Below, piece by piece: positions 18,124 through 25,496 of a DNA stretch of 64,000 nt (the first letter of the stretch is position 1; the number at the start of each line of letters is the position of its first letter). The notes beneath the pieces were generated by a model. It did no database searches and had not been told where the DNA came from. It was given only the letters and a program-made list of their open reading frames with translations. The position numbers and the translations under genes were made by a program. This DNA comes from [Pseudopropionibacterium] massiliense (GTDB lineage Bacteria > Actinomycetota > Actinomycetes > Propionibacteriales > Propionibacteriaceae). Location of the stretch: the NCBI RefSeq assembly GCF_900607225.1, contig NZ_LR027842.1, positions 2,920,464-2,984,463 on the forward strand, in the 5' to 3' direction.

Positions 18124-18752
18124 AGGGTTTTCCTGAATGCGTGGCTCTGCTGGGCGACGTGGTGCGCTCCCGCAGCTCCGATCGGTCGCGCGTCCACGAG
18201 GCCCTGCTGGCGGCCATCGAGGCCTGCAACGACGCCCATCCTCCGCTGGATCCGCTGCGCGTGACCGTCGGAGACGAGATCCAGGGCGTCTACACCACTC
18301 TCGGGCGGGCGGTGGCGGCGATGCTGTTGCTGCGCGACGAGCTGCTGGGGATCGCCGAGGTGCGCTGCGGCCTGGGTGGCGGGGATGTGCAGGTCATCGA
18401 CGCGAGGCGCGGAATCCAGGACGGATCCGCGTGGTGGCGGGCCCGGGAGGCCATCGAACGCGCGGAGGCCCTGTCCCGGCAGCCCGGCAACCGCACATCA
18501 CGCACCGCGCTGATCGACGCCCGCGCCGTCGCAAATCCCCTCGTCGACCCCATGCTGCGCGTGATGGACGCCACGCTGGCGGCTCTCAGCCCGGGAGCCC
18601 GGCGGAGCTGGGTGCACCTGCGGGCGGGGCTGGACAACGCCACGGCGGCGAAACTCGAAGGGGTCACCCCCTCGGCCAACTCCCAGCGCATCAACGACCA
18701 CGGGTTGCGTCCCCTGGCTGCTCTGGTCGAGGCCCTGGTCGTTCTTCCCTGA
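18120..18752 (+). CDS. SatD-family protein
   Basis: The 210-residue cytoplasmic protein matches the SatD family (named from a Streptococcus acid-tolerance locus; biochemical role unclear). Support: CVALLGDVVRSRSSDR near the start, LRVTVGDEIQGVYTTLGRA near 50, VRCGLGGGDVQV near 80 and GSAWWRAREAIE near 102. The C-terminal part (AAKLEGVTPSANSQRIN) looks like a helix-turn-helix, as in other members. It is translationally coupled to the LysR regulator. It converges on the following membrane protein with a 27-bp gap. Confidence 0.8.
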   Translation: MKGFPECVALLGDVVRSRSSDRSRVHEALLAAIEACNDAHPPLDPLRVTVGDEIQGVYTTLGRAVAAMLLLRDELLGIAEVRCGLGGGDVQVIDARRGIQDGSAWWRAREAIERAEALSRQPGNRTSRTALIDARAVANPLVDPMLRVMDATLAALSPGARRSWVHLRAGLDNATAAKLEGVTPSANSQRINDHGLRPLAALVEALVVLP

Positions 18753-18779
18753 CGCGGGCCTCCACAGAGCCCCTGCCGC

Positions 18780-19415
18780 TCACCTCCAGGTCTCGTAGAA
18801 GGTCCTGCTGATCTCCGCCAGTTCCTCCAACGTCCCGCCCGGGCCCATCGTCGTCCTCCCGACACCACCGTGTACCTGGGCGAAGCACTCGTATCCATTG
18901 AAGTCGTTGGTTCCGCAGACGGTCTTCCCGATGGTTCTCACGTCCTTGAGGTCCTTGGTCTGGGTTTCGACCGAACCGCCCTGCATGTAGCCGATGATGA
19001 AGAACTTGTCCTTCTTCACCGTCCAGTAGGTGACGGTGACGAGGGCGTCACTGCCGTCGGCCGTATTCCTGGTCTCGAAATCGCCGAACTTCCTCGGCAT
19101 GGCCGGAACGGCCTGTTTGCTGCGCGTGCGCGTCGGGACAGGCGTGCTGGGCTCCCGTGTGGGCACCATCGCCGTCGCGGAGGAAGTGCTGCTGGCCTCT
19201 GCGGAGGCGGGTTCGGTGGGCTGAAGCGACACCGCCACAGGTGTGGTTGCCGCCGGCTCGGCGGCACCCTGCCCGCCCCGGAGAACCCACCAGAACCCGG
19301 CGGCAAGACCGGCTCCCAGGATCAGGAAGAGGACGACGATCAAACCGATGTTGCTGCCCCTCGACGGCTGCGGAGGCATGTCCTGAACCAGCTCGGGTCG
19401 CTGTTTGTCGCTCAT
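18780..19415 (-). CDS. Single-pass membrane protein with extracellular domain
   Basis: The 211-residue protein has a short cytosolic Pro-rich N-terminus, one transmembrane helix (about 25-45, IGLIVVLFLILGAGLAAGFW), a Ser/Thr/Pro linker (about 50-100) and a C-terminal extracellular domain of about 110 residues. That domain contains VTYWTVKKDKFFIIGY and one Cys pair (CGTNDFNGYEC). The architecture resembles actinobacterial surface proteins of unknown function. GAAGGAGGT precedes the ATG at 19415, which was preferred to the ORF start at 19463. No enzymatic motif was recognised. Confidence 0.7.
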   Translation of the reverse strand: MSDKQRPELVQDMPPQPSRGSNIGLIVVLFLILGAGLAAGFWWVLRGGQGAAEPAATTPVAVSLQPTEPASAEASSTSSATAMVPTREPSTPVPTRTRSKQAVPAMPRKFGDFETRNTADGSDALVTVTYWTVKKDKFFIIGYMQGGSVETQTKDLKDVRTIGKTVCGTNDFNGYECFAQVHGGVGRTTMGPGGTLEELAEISRTFYETWR

Positions 19416-19520
19416 CTCCACCTCCTTCAACTCATGGTAGATGCCGGGCAGGGCCCATTGCACTTCTGCGCGTCGCGGGGATCCCCACCACGGGGCGGGA
19501 ACGCCGCGTGGGGCTCCACG

Positions 19521-20456
19521 TCAGTCCTCGTTCTCATCGGACTGGACGATCTCACCGTCGGCGTTCTTCTTCGCCCACTTCTTGCGGCCCCGCTGCACGA
19601 TCAGCGGGTCGGTGGGTTTGATCGCCGACGGGTCCTTGCCGTCGTAGTCGTGGAGGTCGAGGAACAGGCGCATGGCGTTGAGCCGGGCGCGTTTCTTGTC
19701 GTTGGACTTGATCCGGTACCAAGGCGCGATCTCGGTGTCGGTCTGTTTCAGCATGGCGGTTTTCGCCTGGGTGTAGTCCTCCCAGCGGTCGAGGGATTCG
19801 AGATCCATGGGGGAGAGCTTCCAGCGCCTCACCGGGTCGAGCTGCCGGATCGCGAACCGGGTGCGCTGCTCCCGCTGGGTGACGGAGAACCACAGCTTCG
19901 TCACCGTGATCCCGGACTCGATGAGCATCCGTTCGAAGACCGGCGCCTGCTTCATGAAGATGCGGTACTCCTCGTCGGTGCAGAACCCCATCACCCGTTC
20001 CACGCCGGCACGGTTGTACCAGGAACGGTCGAACAGCACGATCTCCCCGGCGGTCGGGAGGTGCTCGATGTAGCGCTGGAAGTACCACTGCCCGCGTTCT
20101 TTCTCCGTGGGTTTCGTCAACGCCACGACCCGCGCGCCACGCGGGTTGAGGTGCTCGGTGAAACGTTTGATCGCCCCGCCCTTGCCAGCGGCGTCGCGTC
20201 CCTCGAACAGGATGATGTGCTTGGTGCCGTTGTCCTGGGTCGAGTACTGGAACTTCAGCAGCTCGATCTGCAGCTGGCGCTTCTCCGCCTCGTACCTGTC
20301 CCGACCGAGGAGGGTGTCGTAGGGGTACTTGTCCCGCCAGGTCTCGACGGCGTCGCCGAGCGGGTCGATGAGGTACTGGTCCTCGCCGTGAACGTCACCG
20401 ACGGTGTAGCCCTCGTTGCGCACCATGTCGATGAATTCACGCAGGTTCTGGTTCAT
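19521..20456 (-). CDS. ppk2: Polyphosphate kinase 2
   Basis: PPK2 enzymes use inorganic polyphosphate to phosphorylate nucleoside diphosphates (or make polyphosphate). The 311 residues show the Walker A motif FEGRDAAGKGGAIKRF near 85, VALTKPTEKERGQWYFQRY near 110, and the Walker B/lid region IVLFDRSWYNRAGVERVMGF near 140. RWKLSPMDLESLDRWEDYT and APWYRIKSNDKKRARLNAM follow. The pattern fits the class I PPK2 group. It is divergent from tpx with 87 bp between the starts. Whether ADP or GDP is preferred cannot be read from sequence. Confidence 0.93.
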   Translation of the reverse strand: MNQNLREFIDMVRNEGYTVGDVHGEDQYLIDPLGDAVETWRDKYPYDTLLGRDRYEAEKRQLQIELLKFQYSTQDNGTKHIILFEGRDAAGKGGAIKRFTEHLNPRGARVVALTKPTEKERGQWYFQRYIEHLPTAGEIVLFDRSWYNRAGVERVMGFCTDEEYRIFMKQAPVFERMLIESGITVTKLWFSVTQREQRTRFAIRQLDPVRRWKLSPMDLESLDRWEDYTQAKTAMLKQTDTEIAPWYRIKSNDKKRARLNAMRLFLDLHDYDGKDPSAIKPTDPLIVQRGRKKWAKKNADGEIVQSDENED

Positions 20457-20543
20457 GCACCAAGCTTGTCACGTCGTCTGGCCCGCCATCTCCTCATCCC
20501 GGTTTTCCTTTGATTCGGGAACGGGATCGGCGATGATTCATAC

Positions 20544-21038
20544 ATGACTGATATCACCCTGGACGGGATCCCCGTCCACACCCACGGTTCGCTGCCCGCC
20601 GTCGGCGCCAAGGCCCCCGGGTTCGCGCTGGTCGGCAACGACCTGTCCCCCGTCGCCCTCGCCGATTTCGCCGGCTCCCGGCTGATCCTCAACGTCTTCC
20701 CGTCCGTCGACACGGGCATCTGCGCCACGAGCGTGCGCACCTTCAACGAACGCGCCGCAGGGCTGGAGAACACCAAGGTGCTGTGCATCTCACGTGACCT
20801 GCCGTTCGCGCAGGCCCGTTTCTGCGGCGCCGAGGGGATCGAGAACGTGACGGTCGCCTCCGATTTCCGCACCACCTTCGGCGAGGACTACGGCGTGACC
20901 ATGGTCACCGGCCCTCTGGAAGGGCTCCTGGCCCGCGCCGTCATCGTCCTCGACGAGAAGGGCACCGTGATCCACAGCCAGCTGGTTCCCGAGATCAAGC
21001 AGGAACCCGACTACGAGGCCGCCATCGCTGCCCTCTGA
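20544..21038 (+). CDS. tpx: Thiol peroxidase Tpx
   Basis: This atypical 2-Cys peroxiredoxin reduces lipid and hydrogen peroxides, using thioredoxin for recycling. The 164-residue length is standard. The peroxidatic site is [16 protein letters not shown] near residue 60, and the resolving Cys is in [12 protein letters not shown] near residue 95. The N-terminal [12 protein letters not shown] and the C-terminal [15 protein letters not shown] also match the family. It is downstream of a short divergent intergenic region shared with ppk2. A family A repeat lies beyond its 3' end. Confidence 0.96.
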   Translation: MTDITLDGIPVHTHGSLPAVGAKAPGFALVGNDLSPVALADFAGSRLILNVFPSVDTGICATSVRTFNERAAGLENTKVLCISRDLPFAQARFCGAEGIENVTVASDFRTTFGEDYGVTMVTGPLEGLLARAVIVLDEKGTVIHSQLVPEIKQEPDYEAAIAAL

Positions 21039-21136
21039 CCTGTTCAGAGAGCGTCGCAGGCAGGAAAGGACGGGGGTGAGCCGACACCATCCACCGGCAG
21101 TCCGAGACCTACCGCGGTTCTCCGGAGGCCACCACA

Positions 21137-21191
21137 TGGTTTCGACACGACCTGCTCGCTGACGCTCGCGGGTCGGCTCAACCAGCTTCCG
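21137..21191 (-). repeat. Family A repeat overlapping the end of rbsK
   Basis: This is one inverted unit from GGTTTCGAC to GGCTCAACCAGCTTCC. The repeat supplies the rbsK stop codon: TGA comes from GGTTGAGCC read on the minus strand. It lies between the convergent tpx and rbsK genes. Confidence 0.8.
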
Positions 21192-22059
21192 GGGAACACC
21201 CGCCAGCCGGCGGGCGGGCCCCCTGCCAGGTGACGGCCTGTGCGGCGACCCTGTTCGCCGCACAGGCCGCCGCCACCAGCCCTTCGCCCCGCGCCAGCCG
21301 GGCCGCCAGGACACCGACGAAGGTGTCCCCCGCCCCGGTGGCGTCGACGACACGTTCCACGACCACCGGCGGGATCGCGTGCACCCCGGTCCCGTCGTTG
21401 ACGAGGGCTCCGCGCTCCCCGAGGGTCATCACGAGGCTCCGGGCCCCGGTGCGTTCCCGCAGCCGGTGGAGCAGTCCGGCACCGGCCTCGTTCGAGGCCG
21501 CCAGCTGCGCGGCCTCGTGTTCGTTGACCACGAGGGGGTCCGCGTTCCCGTACCAGGGCGGCGGGGCCGCGGGCGCGGGGGCGGCGTTGACCACCAGCCG
21601 CGCACCGGTGCGGGTGGCGAGTTCGTCCACCGCCCGCTGGACGGCCTGCGGTATCTCGTTCTGCGTCACGATGACCCGGGCCTCGACGTCGCCGGCGGGG
21701 AGCGCGGCCCGGGCGTTGGCCCCCTGGGCGACGACTATGGTGTTCTCCCCCCGGGTGTCCACCTGGATGAACGCCGTTCCGGTGGGGACACCGGCCAGCC
21801 TCGGCAACCACCGGGTGTCCACGCCCGCTGCATCGAGGGCCGCGGCCTGCCGTCTGCCCGCCTCGTCGTCGCCGACGGCGCCGGCCATGGCGACCCGGAC
21901 CCCGTCGCGGGCCGCGGCGACGGCCTGGTTGGCTCCCTTGCCGCCGCAGGAAATCGCGAGATCGGATGCCAGGAGTGTCTCCCCGGGGCCCGGGAGCCGC
22001 TCCACCGACACTGCGACGTCCTCGTTCACGGACCCCACGACCAGCACATCCACGTCCAT
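21178..22059 (-). CDS. rbsK: Ribokinase
   Basis: This PfkB-family kinase phosphorylates ribose at O5. The 293 residues show VVGSVNEDVAVSVERLPGPG near the start, the substrate-site motif GGKGANQAVAAAR near 38, GTAFIQVDTRGENTIVV near 93, NAAPAPA near 155 and the catalytic DATGAGDTFVGVLAARL near 240, whose last Asp is the catalytic base. The final residues (GGCSPEAG) and the stop come from a family A repeat, so the original C-terminus may have been replaced. No ribose transporter is adjacent. Deoxyribose or another pentose is possible. Confidence 0.9.
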   Translation of the reverse strand: MDVDVLVVGSVNEDVAVSVERLPGPGETLLASDLAISCGGKGANQAVAAARDGVRVAMAGAVGDDEAGRRQAAALDAAGVDTRWLPRLAGVPTGTAFIQVDTRGENTIVVAQGANARAALPAGDVEARVIVTQNEIPQAVQRAVDELATRTGARLVVNAAPAPAAPPPWYGNADPLVVNEHEAAQLAASNEAGAGLLHRLRERTGARSLVMTLGERGALVNDGTGVHAIPPVVVERVVDATGAGDTFVGVLAARLARGEGLVAAACAANRVAAQAVTWQGARPPAGGCSPEAG

Positions 22060-22123
22060 GGTTCCTTCTCCCGTGTCATCCGTTGGCCCATCCCGTCATC
22101 CCAGCATGTCACGAGGACCCGGC

Positions 22124-22151
22124 CACGGGGTTTCGGCCGTTCCACCCCGTG
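22124..22151 (-). terminator. Hairpin after ygfZ
   Basis: CACGGGGT (22124-22131) and ACCCCGTG (22144-22151) form an 8-bp stem about 50 bp beyond the ygfZ stop on the minus strand. There is no strong T-tract. Confidence 0.35.
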
Positions 22152-22198
22152 CGGATTCGGAACGCCGCACCGGCCTCGTGCACGCGAAACCCGGGTTC

Positions 22199-23134
22199 TC
22201 AGCGCAGGTTGGCGCGGAAGTGCAGGCCGACCTCCGGGTCGACGAGGATCTCCTGGGCGGCAGCGATCCCGTCGACGGTGAGGGTGGCGTCGACGGGGAC
22301 GGCCCGTTTCACGAGGGCCAGGGCGATCGGGCCCAGTTCGTGGTGGCGGACCGAGGAACCGACGAAACCCACGGGCCTGCCGTCCAGTTCCAGGGCGGAT
22401 CCGGCTGCGGGCAGCGCCTCGGCGGTGCCGTCGAGGTGGAGCAGCGTCAACCGGCGGGGCGGGCGACCCAAGTTGTGGACGCGCGCCACCGTTTCCTGGC
22501 CGCGGTAGCAGCCCTTGTCGAGGTGGGTGCCGAACAGGCCGATCTCGTTGGGGATGGTGCGGGCGTCGGTGTCGACGAAGATCCTCGGTGTTCCCGAGGC
22601 GATGCGGTGCGCGTCGAAGGCCCATGTCCCGGCGCCCCTGCCCTCGGGCAGTGGCGCATCCGCGGGGCGGAACACCTCGTGGCCCCCCAGCGCGGGGCGA
22701 CGCGCCCAGTCCCCCGGCACCTCGACGCCGTCCCCGACCCACGCCAACCGCAGGTCGTCGCGGGGACGGATCTCCACCCGCATCATGAAACGCATCGAGG
22801 TCAGGAAGTCCACCAGGGCGGCGGCGCGTCCCGGTTCGGTCCAGGCCAGCGTCCGTGTCCCGTCGTCCACCCCGGCCAGGACGTGTTCGACGTGCCCGTT
22901 CGGCGAGAGGATCAGCGCCTCGAACGGGCTTCCCGGCTCCAGGGATTCGAGGTGCTGCGAGGTCAGCGAGTGCAACCAGCCGAGCCGGTCCGCCCCGGCG
23001 ATCTCCAGGACGTCGCGGTTGGACAGGTCCACCACCGCCTCCCCCGCGTCGATGGCACGCGCCTCCGCGACGGGATTGCCGTGGTGCCAGACGAGGCCGG
23101 CGTCCACGCCGTCCTCGACGAGGATCGCGTTCAC
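22199..23134 (-). CDS. ygfZ: Folate-binding protein YgfZ
   Basis: YgfZ is a tetrahydrofolate-binding, GcvT-like protein that supports iron-sulfur cluster enzymes. The 311 residues contain the family signature KGCYRGQETVARVHN near residue 205 with its conserved Cys, plus VVDLSNRDVLEIAGAD near 35 and LGRPPRRLTLLHLDG near 220. The start is a GTG at 23134 that overlaps the TGA of the upstream nitrobindin-like gene (GTGA). No ATG is nearby, and the longer ORF reaching upstream covers that gene in another frame. Coupling suggests co-expression. Confidence 0.93.
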   Translation of the reverse strand: MNAILVEDGVDAGLVWHHGNPVAEARAIDAGEAVVDLSNRDVLEIAGADRLGWLHSLTSQHLESLEPGSPFEALILSPNGHVEHVLAGVDDGTRTLAWTEPGRAAALVDFLTSMRFMMRVEIRPRDDLRLAWVGDGVEVPGDWARRPALGGHEVFRPADAPLPEGRGAGTWAFDAHRIASGTPRIFVDTDARTIPNEIGLFGTHLDKGCYRGQETVARVHNLGRPPRRLTLLHLDGTAEALPAAGSALELDGRPVGFVGSSVRHHELGPIALALVKRAVPVDATLTVDGIAAAQEILVDPEVGLHFRANLR

Positions 23135-23646
23135 TGCTTCGTCAGGCGCGCCCACATGTGGGGTCGCAGTTCGTGATCGGCGGTGGAGCGGTCGAGGGCG
23201 TACATCAGGTCGCCCTCCACCTTGCCGTAGAGCCGCTGCCCGGATGTGTGGCTGACGGCGGCGCCATCGGTGCGCACCACGGCGTCGGTGAGCAGGTCGA
23301 TGCGGGTCACCTGGATCTTGCCGACCAGCACCTCGGTCCAGCCGTCGGAGTTCGTGAGCGTCACCTCGAGGGAGGCGTCGCGTTTCGGCCTCCAGAAACC
23401 GGTCTCCATGCCGAGTGGCTGGTCGAACTTCCCGTCCTCGCCCATGCCGAAGACCTGGGAGAGGTAGAACAGGTAGTCGCCGCCGTTGTGGGTGAACTCG
23501 ATGCGCTGCTCGAAGGTGAAGTCGTTGCCCTCGTGGTCGGTGCCGTTGCCGGAGCCCTCCCACACGCCGACGAGCCAGCCGAGGGCCACCAGTTCCGGGT
23601 TGAGCCCCTCCGGTACCTCGATGTCGATGTTCTGGAAACCCTCCAT
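23131..23646 (-). CDS. Nitrobindin-like heme/fatty-acid-binding-fold protein
   Basis: The 171-residue protein belongs to the FABP-like DUF1794 (nitrobindin) family, beta-barrel heme proteins that bind or transform nitric oxide and peroxynitrite. Support: LGWLVGVWEGSGNGTD near residue 22 (usual GxWxGxG), FEQRIEFTHNGGDYLFY near 45, METGFWRP near 80 and LYGKVEGDLMYA near 139. The start ATG at 23646 follows AAAGGA. It overlaps the ygfZ start and sits 2 bp after the stop of a 35-codon membrane ORF. Codon use is typical for this genome. Confidence 0.88.
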   Translation of the reverse strand: MEGFQNIDIEVPEGLNPELVALGWLVGVWEGSGNGTDHEGNDFTFEQRIEFTHNGGDYLFYLSQVFGMGEDGKFDQPLGMETGFWRPKRDASLEVTLTNSDGWTEVLVGKIQVTRIDLLTDAVVRTDGAAVSHTSGQRLYGKVEGDLMYALDRSTADHELRPHMWARLTKQ

Positions 23647-23648
23647 GC

Positions 23649-23756
23649 TCAGTCCTTTCGTCCCTTGATCCCTCGCAGCAGTGTGACGGCGGCCAGCGTC
23701 AACGCCACGACCGCGATCCCGGCCGCGGCCACCGCCAACACCCACGCAGCGATCAT
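23649..23756 (-). CDS. Putative 35-residue single-helix membrane protein
   Basis: A 35-codon ORF starting MIAAWVLAVAAAGIAVVALT has one hydrophobic helix and a basic tail (RGIKGRKD). Its TGA is two bases before the nitrobindin-like ATG, and its last codons contain that gene's ribosome site, as expected for a coupled leader gene. GGGA lies just upstream of its ATG. The coding look (helix followed by positive charges, GC3 bias) and spacing argue that it is real. It may only be a by-product of the leader. Confidence 0.5.
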   Translation of the reverse strand: MIAAWVLAVAAAGIAVVALTLAAVTLLRGIKGRKD

Positions 23757-23812
23757 TCCCACGAACCGCAACCCTACCCTTCGCGCACCGCGGGACGTGG
23801 TAGACAACACCC

Positions 23813-24250
23813 ATGCGCGCTGTCATCACCCGGGTACTCTCCGCCAGTGTTTCCGTCGACGGCGAGGTGGTCGGTGAGCTGCCCCGCCCCGGACTGCTGG
23901 TGCTGGCCGGCGTCGGTCGCGACGACGACGCCGCGGCGGCGAGAACCCTGGCCGCGAAGATCTGGGGGCTGCGGATCCTGCGCGACGAGCTCTCGGCACG
24001 CGACGTCGACGCCCCGATCCTGGTGGTCAGCCAGTTCACGCTGTTCGCCAGCACCCGGAAGGGCCGCCGCCCCGGCTGGTCGAAGGCCGCCCCGGGGTCG
24101 GTCTCCGAGCCGGTCATCGAGGCCCTCGCCAGCGAGCTGGAGGCCCTCGGCGCCACCGTCGAGCGCGGCCGTTTCGGCGCCGACATGCAGGTGGCGTCGG
24201 TCAATGACGGCCCGGTCACCATCCTCATCGACACCGCCGCCTGGGAGTGA
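23813..24250 (+). CDS. dtd: D-aminoacyl-tRNA deacylase
   Basis: Dtd hydrolyses D-aminoacyl-tRNAs (and glycyl-tRNA-Ala), keeping D-residues out of proteins. The 145-residue length is normal. Catalytic signatures are [11 protein letters not shown] near residue 75 and [10 protein letters not shown] near 132 (usual NxGPVT). [14 protein letters not shown] matches the family. The ATG at 23813 was chosen because it begins [13 protein letters not shown], the conserved N-terminus. It is divergent from the nitrobindin-ygfZ operon. A family C repeat follows its stop. Confidence 0.95.
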   Translation: MRAVITRVLSASVSVDGEVVGELPRPGLLVLAGVGRDDDAAAARTLAAKIWGLRILRDELSARDVDAPILVVSQFTLFASTRKGRRPGWSKAAPGSVSEPVIEALASELEALGATVERGRFGADMQVASVNDGPVTILIDTAAWE

Positions 24251-24272
24251 ACCTCTCGCCGACCCCATCACC

Positions 24273-24382
24273 GGTTTGCTGGCCCTATCACTGGTTTGCT
24301 GGGCTTGTTGAAGTTTGCTGGCCTCACAGCGCAGGCAAACGTGAACAGGACCAGCAAACCGTGAACAAGGCCAGCAAAACGG
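24273..24382 (+). repeat. Family C repeat (iterated 20-bp units, head to head)
   Basis: Two forward units starting GGTTTGCTGG are followed by a 28-bp core that starts GTTTGCTGGCC and ends GGCAAAC, and then by two inverted units ending CCAGCAAA(C/A)C. The period is 20 bp. It lies between convergent genes (dtd and the 24446 gene). Confidence 0.85.
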
Positions 24383-24445
24383 CGAGGCCCCGAGAGCAGG
24401 CGTGCGGGCGGGGGCCGGACCGGTGGAGCCCCTTGACGCCGGTGC

Positions 24446-25159
24446 TCAGCCGCGCCCCAGGAACTCCACGCGGGAGACCGCGACGGCGTCGGCGTCGGTT
24501 CCCGGGCCTCCCGGTTCCGTGGTGGACAGCACCGTCATGAGGACGTCCTCGGTGACGACGGGCGGGAACCGCACCTCCTGATACTCCGGATGGCTGATGT
24601 CGAGCGGCTGCACGGTCCAGGAACCGTCGGAGAAGGTCCAGCGCACCGCCATGATCCTGCGCCCCGTCCGGTAGGCATCGCCGGTGGCGTCGCCGTTGAC
24701 GATGCGCACCCCGACCAGCTCCGTTCCGGGCGGAAAACCGAAGGTGATCGTCTCCCCGACCCCACCGCCGGGGCAGCGCCAGATGGTGTCGGCCCGGGCG
24801 TCCACCAGTGCCGCGGCCCGATCCTGTCCGTCCTGCGAGCACTCCCCGGTGGCGCGGTACGCCGCGACGGGTGTCGCGGCCCCGTCGTAAGGGGTCAGGT
24901 CGAGAACGCTGGTGATGGACGGGCTGGGGGTCGGTGAGGAGGTCTCGCTCTCCGGTTGCATGGCCAGCCTCGTCCCCATGACCCCGACCAGCGCCGCCGC
25001 CACGCAGCTCGCGATCACCAGGCGCAGCGAGACCCAGCGGGGCCTGCGACCGCTGCCGCCCGGGGAAACCCACGGCCCCTCGCCCGACGCGGTGGAACGC
25101 ACGTCGGAGGATTCGGAAATGGTCTGCCGGAAGTACTCATCGGGCAGGCGCTTTGACAT
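24446..25159 (-). CDS. Membrane-anchored protein with discoidin-like extracellular domain
   Basis: The 237-residue protein has a cytosolic N-terminus (about 1-45), one helix (about 46-65, LRLVIASCVAAALVGVMGT), a Ser/Pro linker and an extracellular domain of about 150 residues. That domain (ADTIWRCPGGGVGETITFGF, LVGVRIVNG, RIMAVRWTFSDGSW, SRVEFLG) resembles the beta-sandwich discoidin or 'NADase-type glycan-binding' domains found at actinobacterial surfaces. Carbohydrate binding is thus an inference. Two Cys (CSQDG, WRCPG) could form a disulfide. No strong ribosome site precedes the ATG at 25159. Confidence 0.65.
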   Translation of the reverse strand: MSKRLPDEYFRQTISESSDVRSTASGEGPWVSPGGSGRRPRWVSLRLVIASCVAAALVGVMGTRLAMQPESETSSPTPSPSITSVLDLTPYDGAATPVAAYRATGECSQDGQDRAAALVDARADTIWRCPGGGVGETITFGFPPGTELVGVRIVNGDATGDAYRTGRRIMAVRWTFSDGSWTVQPLDISHPEYQEVRFPPVVTEDVLMTVLSTTEPGGPGTDADAVAVSRVEFLGRG

Positions 25160-25413
25160 GCGGTCATGCTACGCCGTCGCCCGCGCCCGTCACGAAAACC
25201 TGCGGAAAAGCCACCGATCCCGTTTCCCCGGACGGAAACCCATGGGACACTCCCCACACACTCGTCGCGCAGGGATCAGGAAGCCCCGGGAACATGCGCT
25301 GGATTTCCCCACAAAACGAGGCGGAGCCGTTCGTTCCGCGGGAAAATGCGCACGCGGAACGAGCGCCACCGGCCGCAGTGAACCGGAGGAGGCCTCGGCC
25401 TGTAATTGCTTTC

Positions 25414-25443
25414 TTGACTATTTGGCCGTGATCCCTCTACTCT
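25414..25443 (+). promoter_or_regulatory. Promoter of the ROK-dehydrogenase-transporter operon
   Basis: TTGACT (25414-25419) and TACTCT (25438-25443) are spaced by 18 bases in a locally AT-rich stretch, and the operator palindrome lies just downstream. The rest of the 337-bp interval 25160-25496 shows no gene. Confidence 0.5.
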
Positions 25444-25460
25444 CGATTTGTTCAGCCGGG

Positions 25461-25474
25461 TACTTACGTAAGTA
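25461..25474 (+). promoter_or_regulatory. Perfect palindromic operator, likely for the ROK regulator
   Basis: TACTTACGTAAGTA is a perfect 14-bp palindrome, 22 bases before the ATG of the ROK gene and downstream of the predicted promoter. ROK repressors of sugar operons typically bind such sites, so autoregulation is the likely function. Confidence 0.6.
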
Positions 25475-25496
25475 TCTTGAGAAAACGAGGTCGCTG

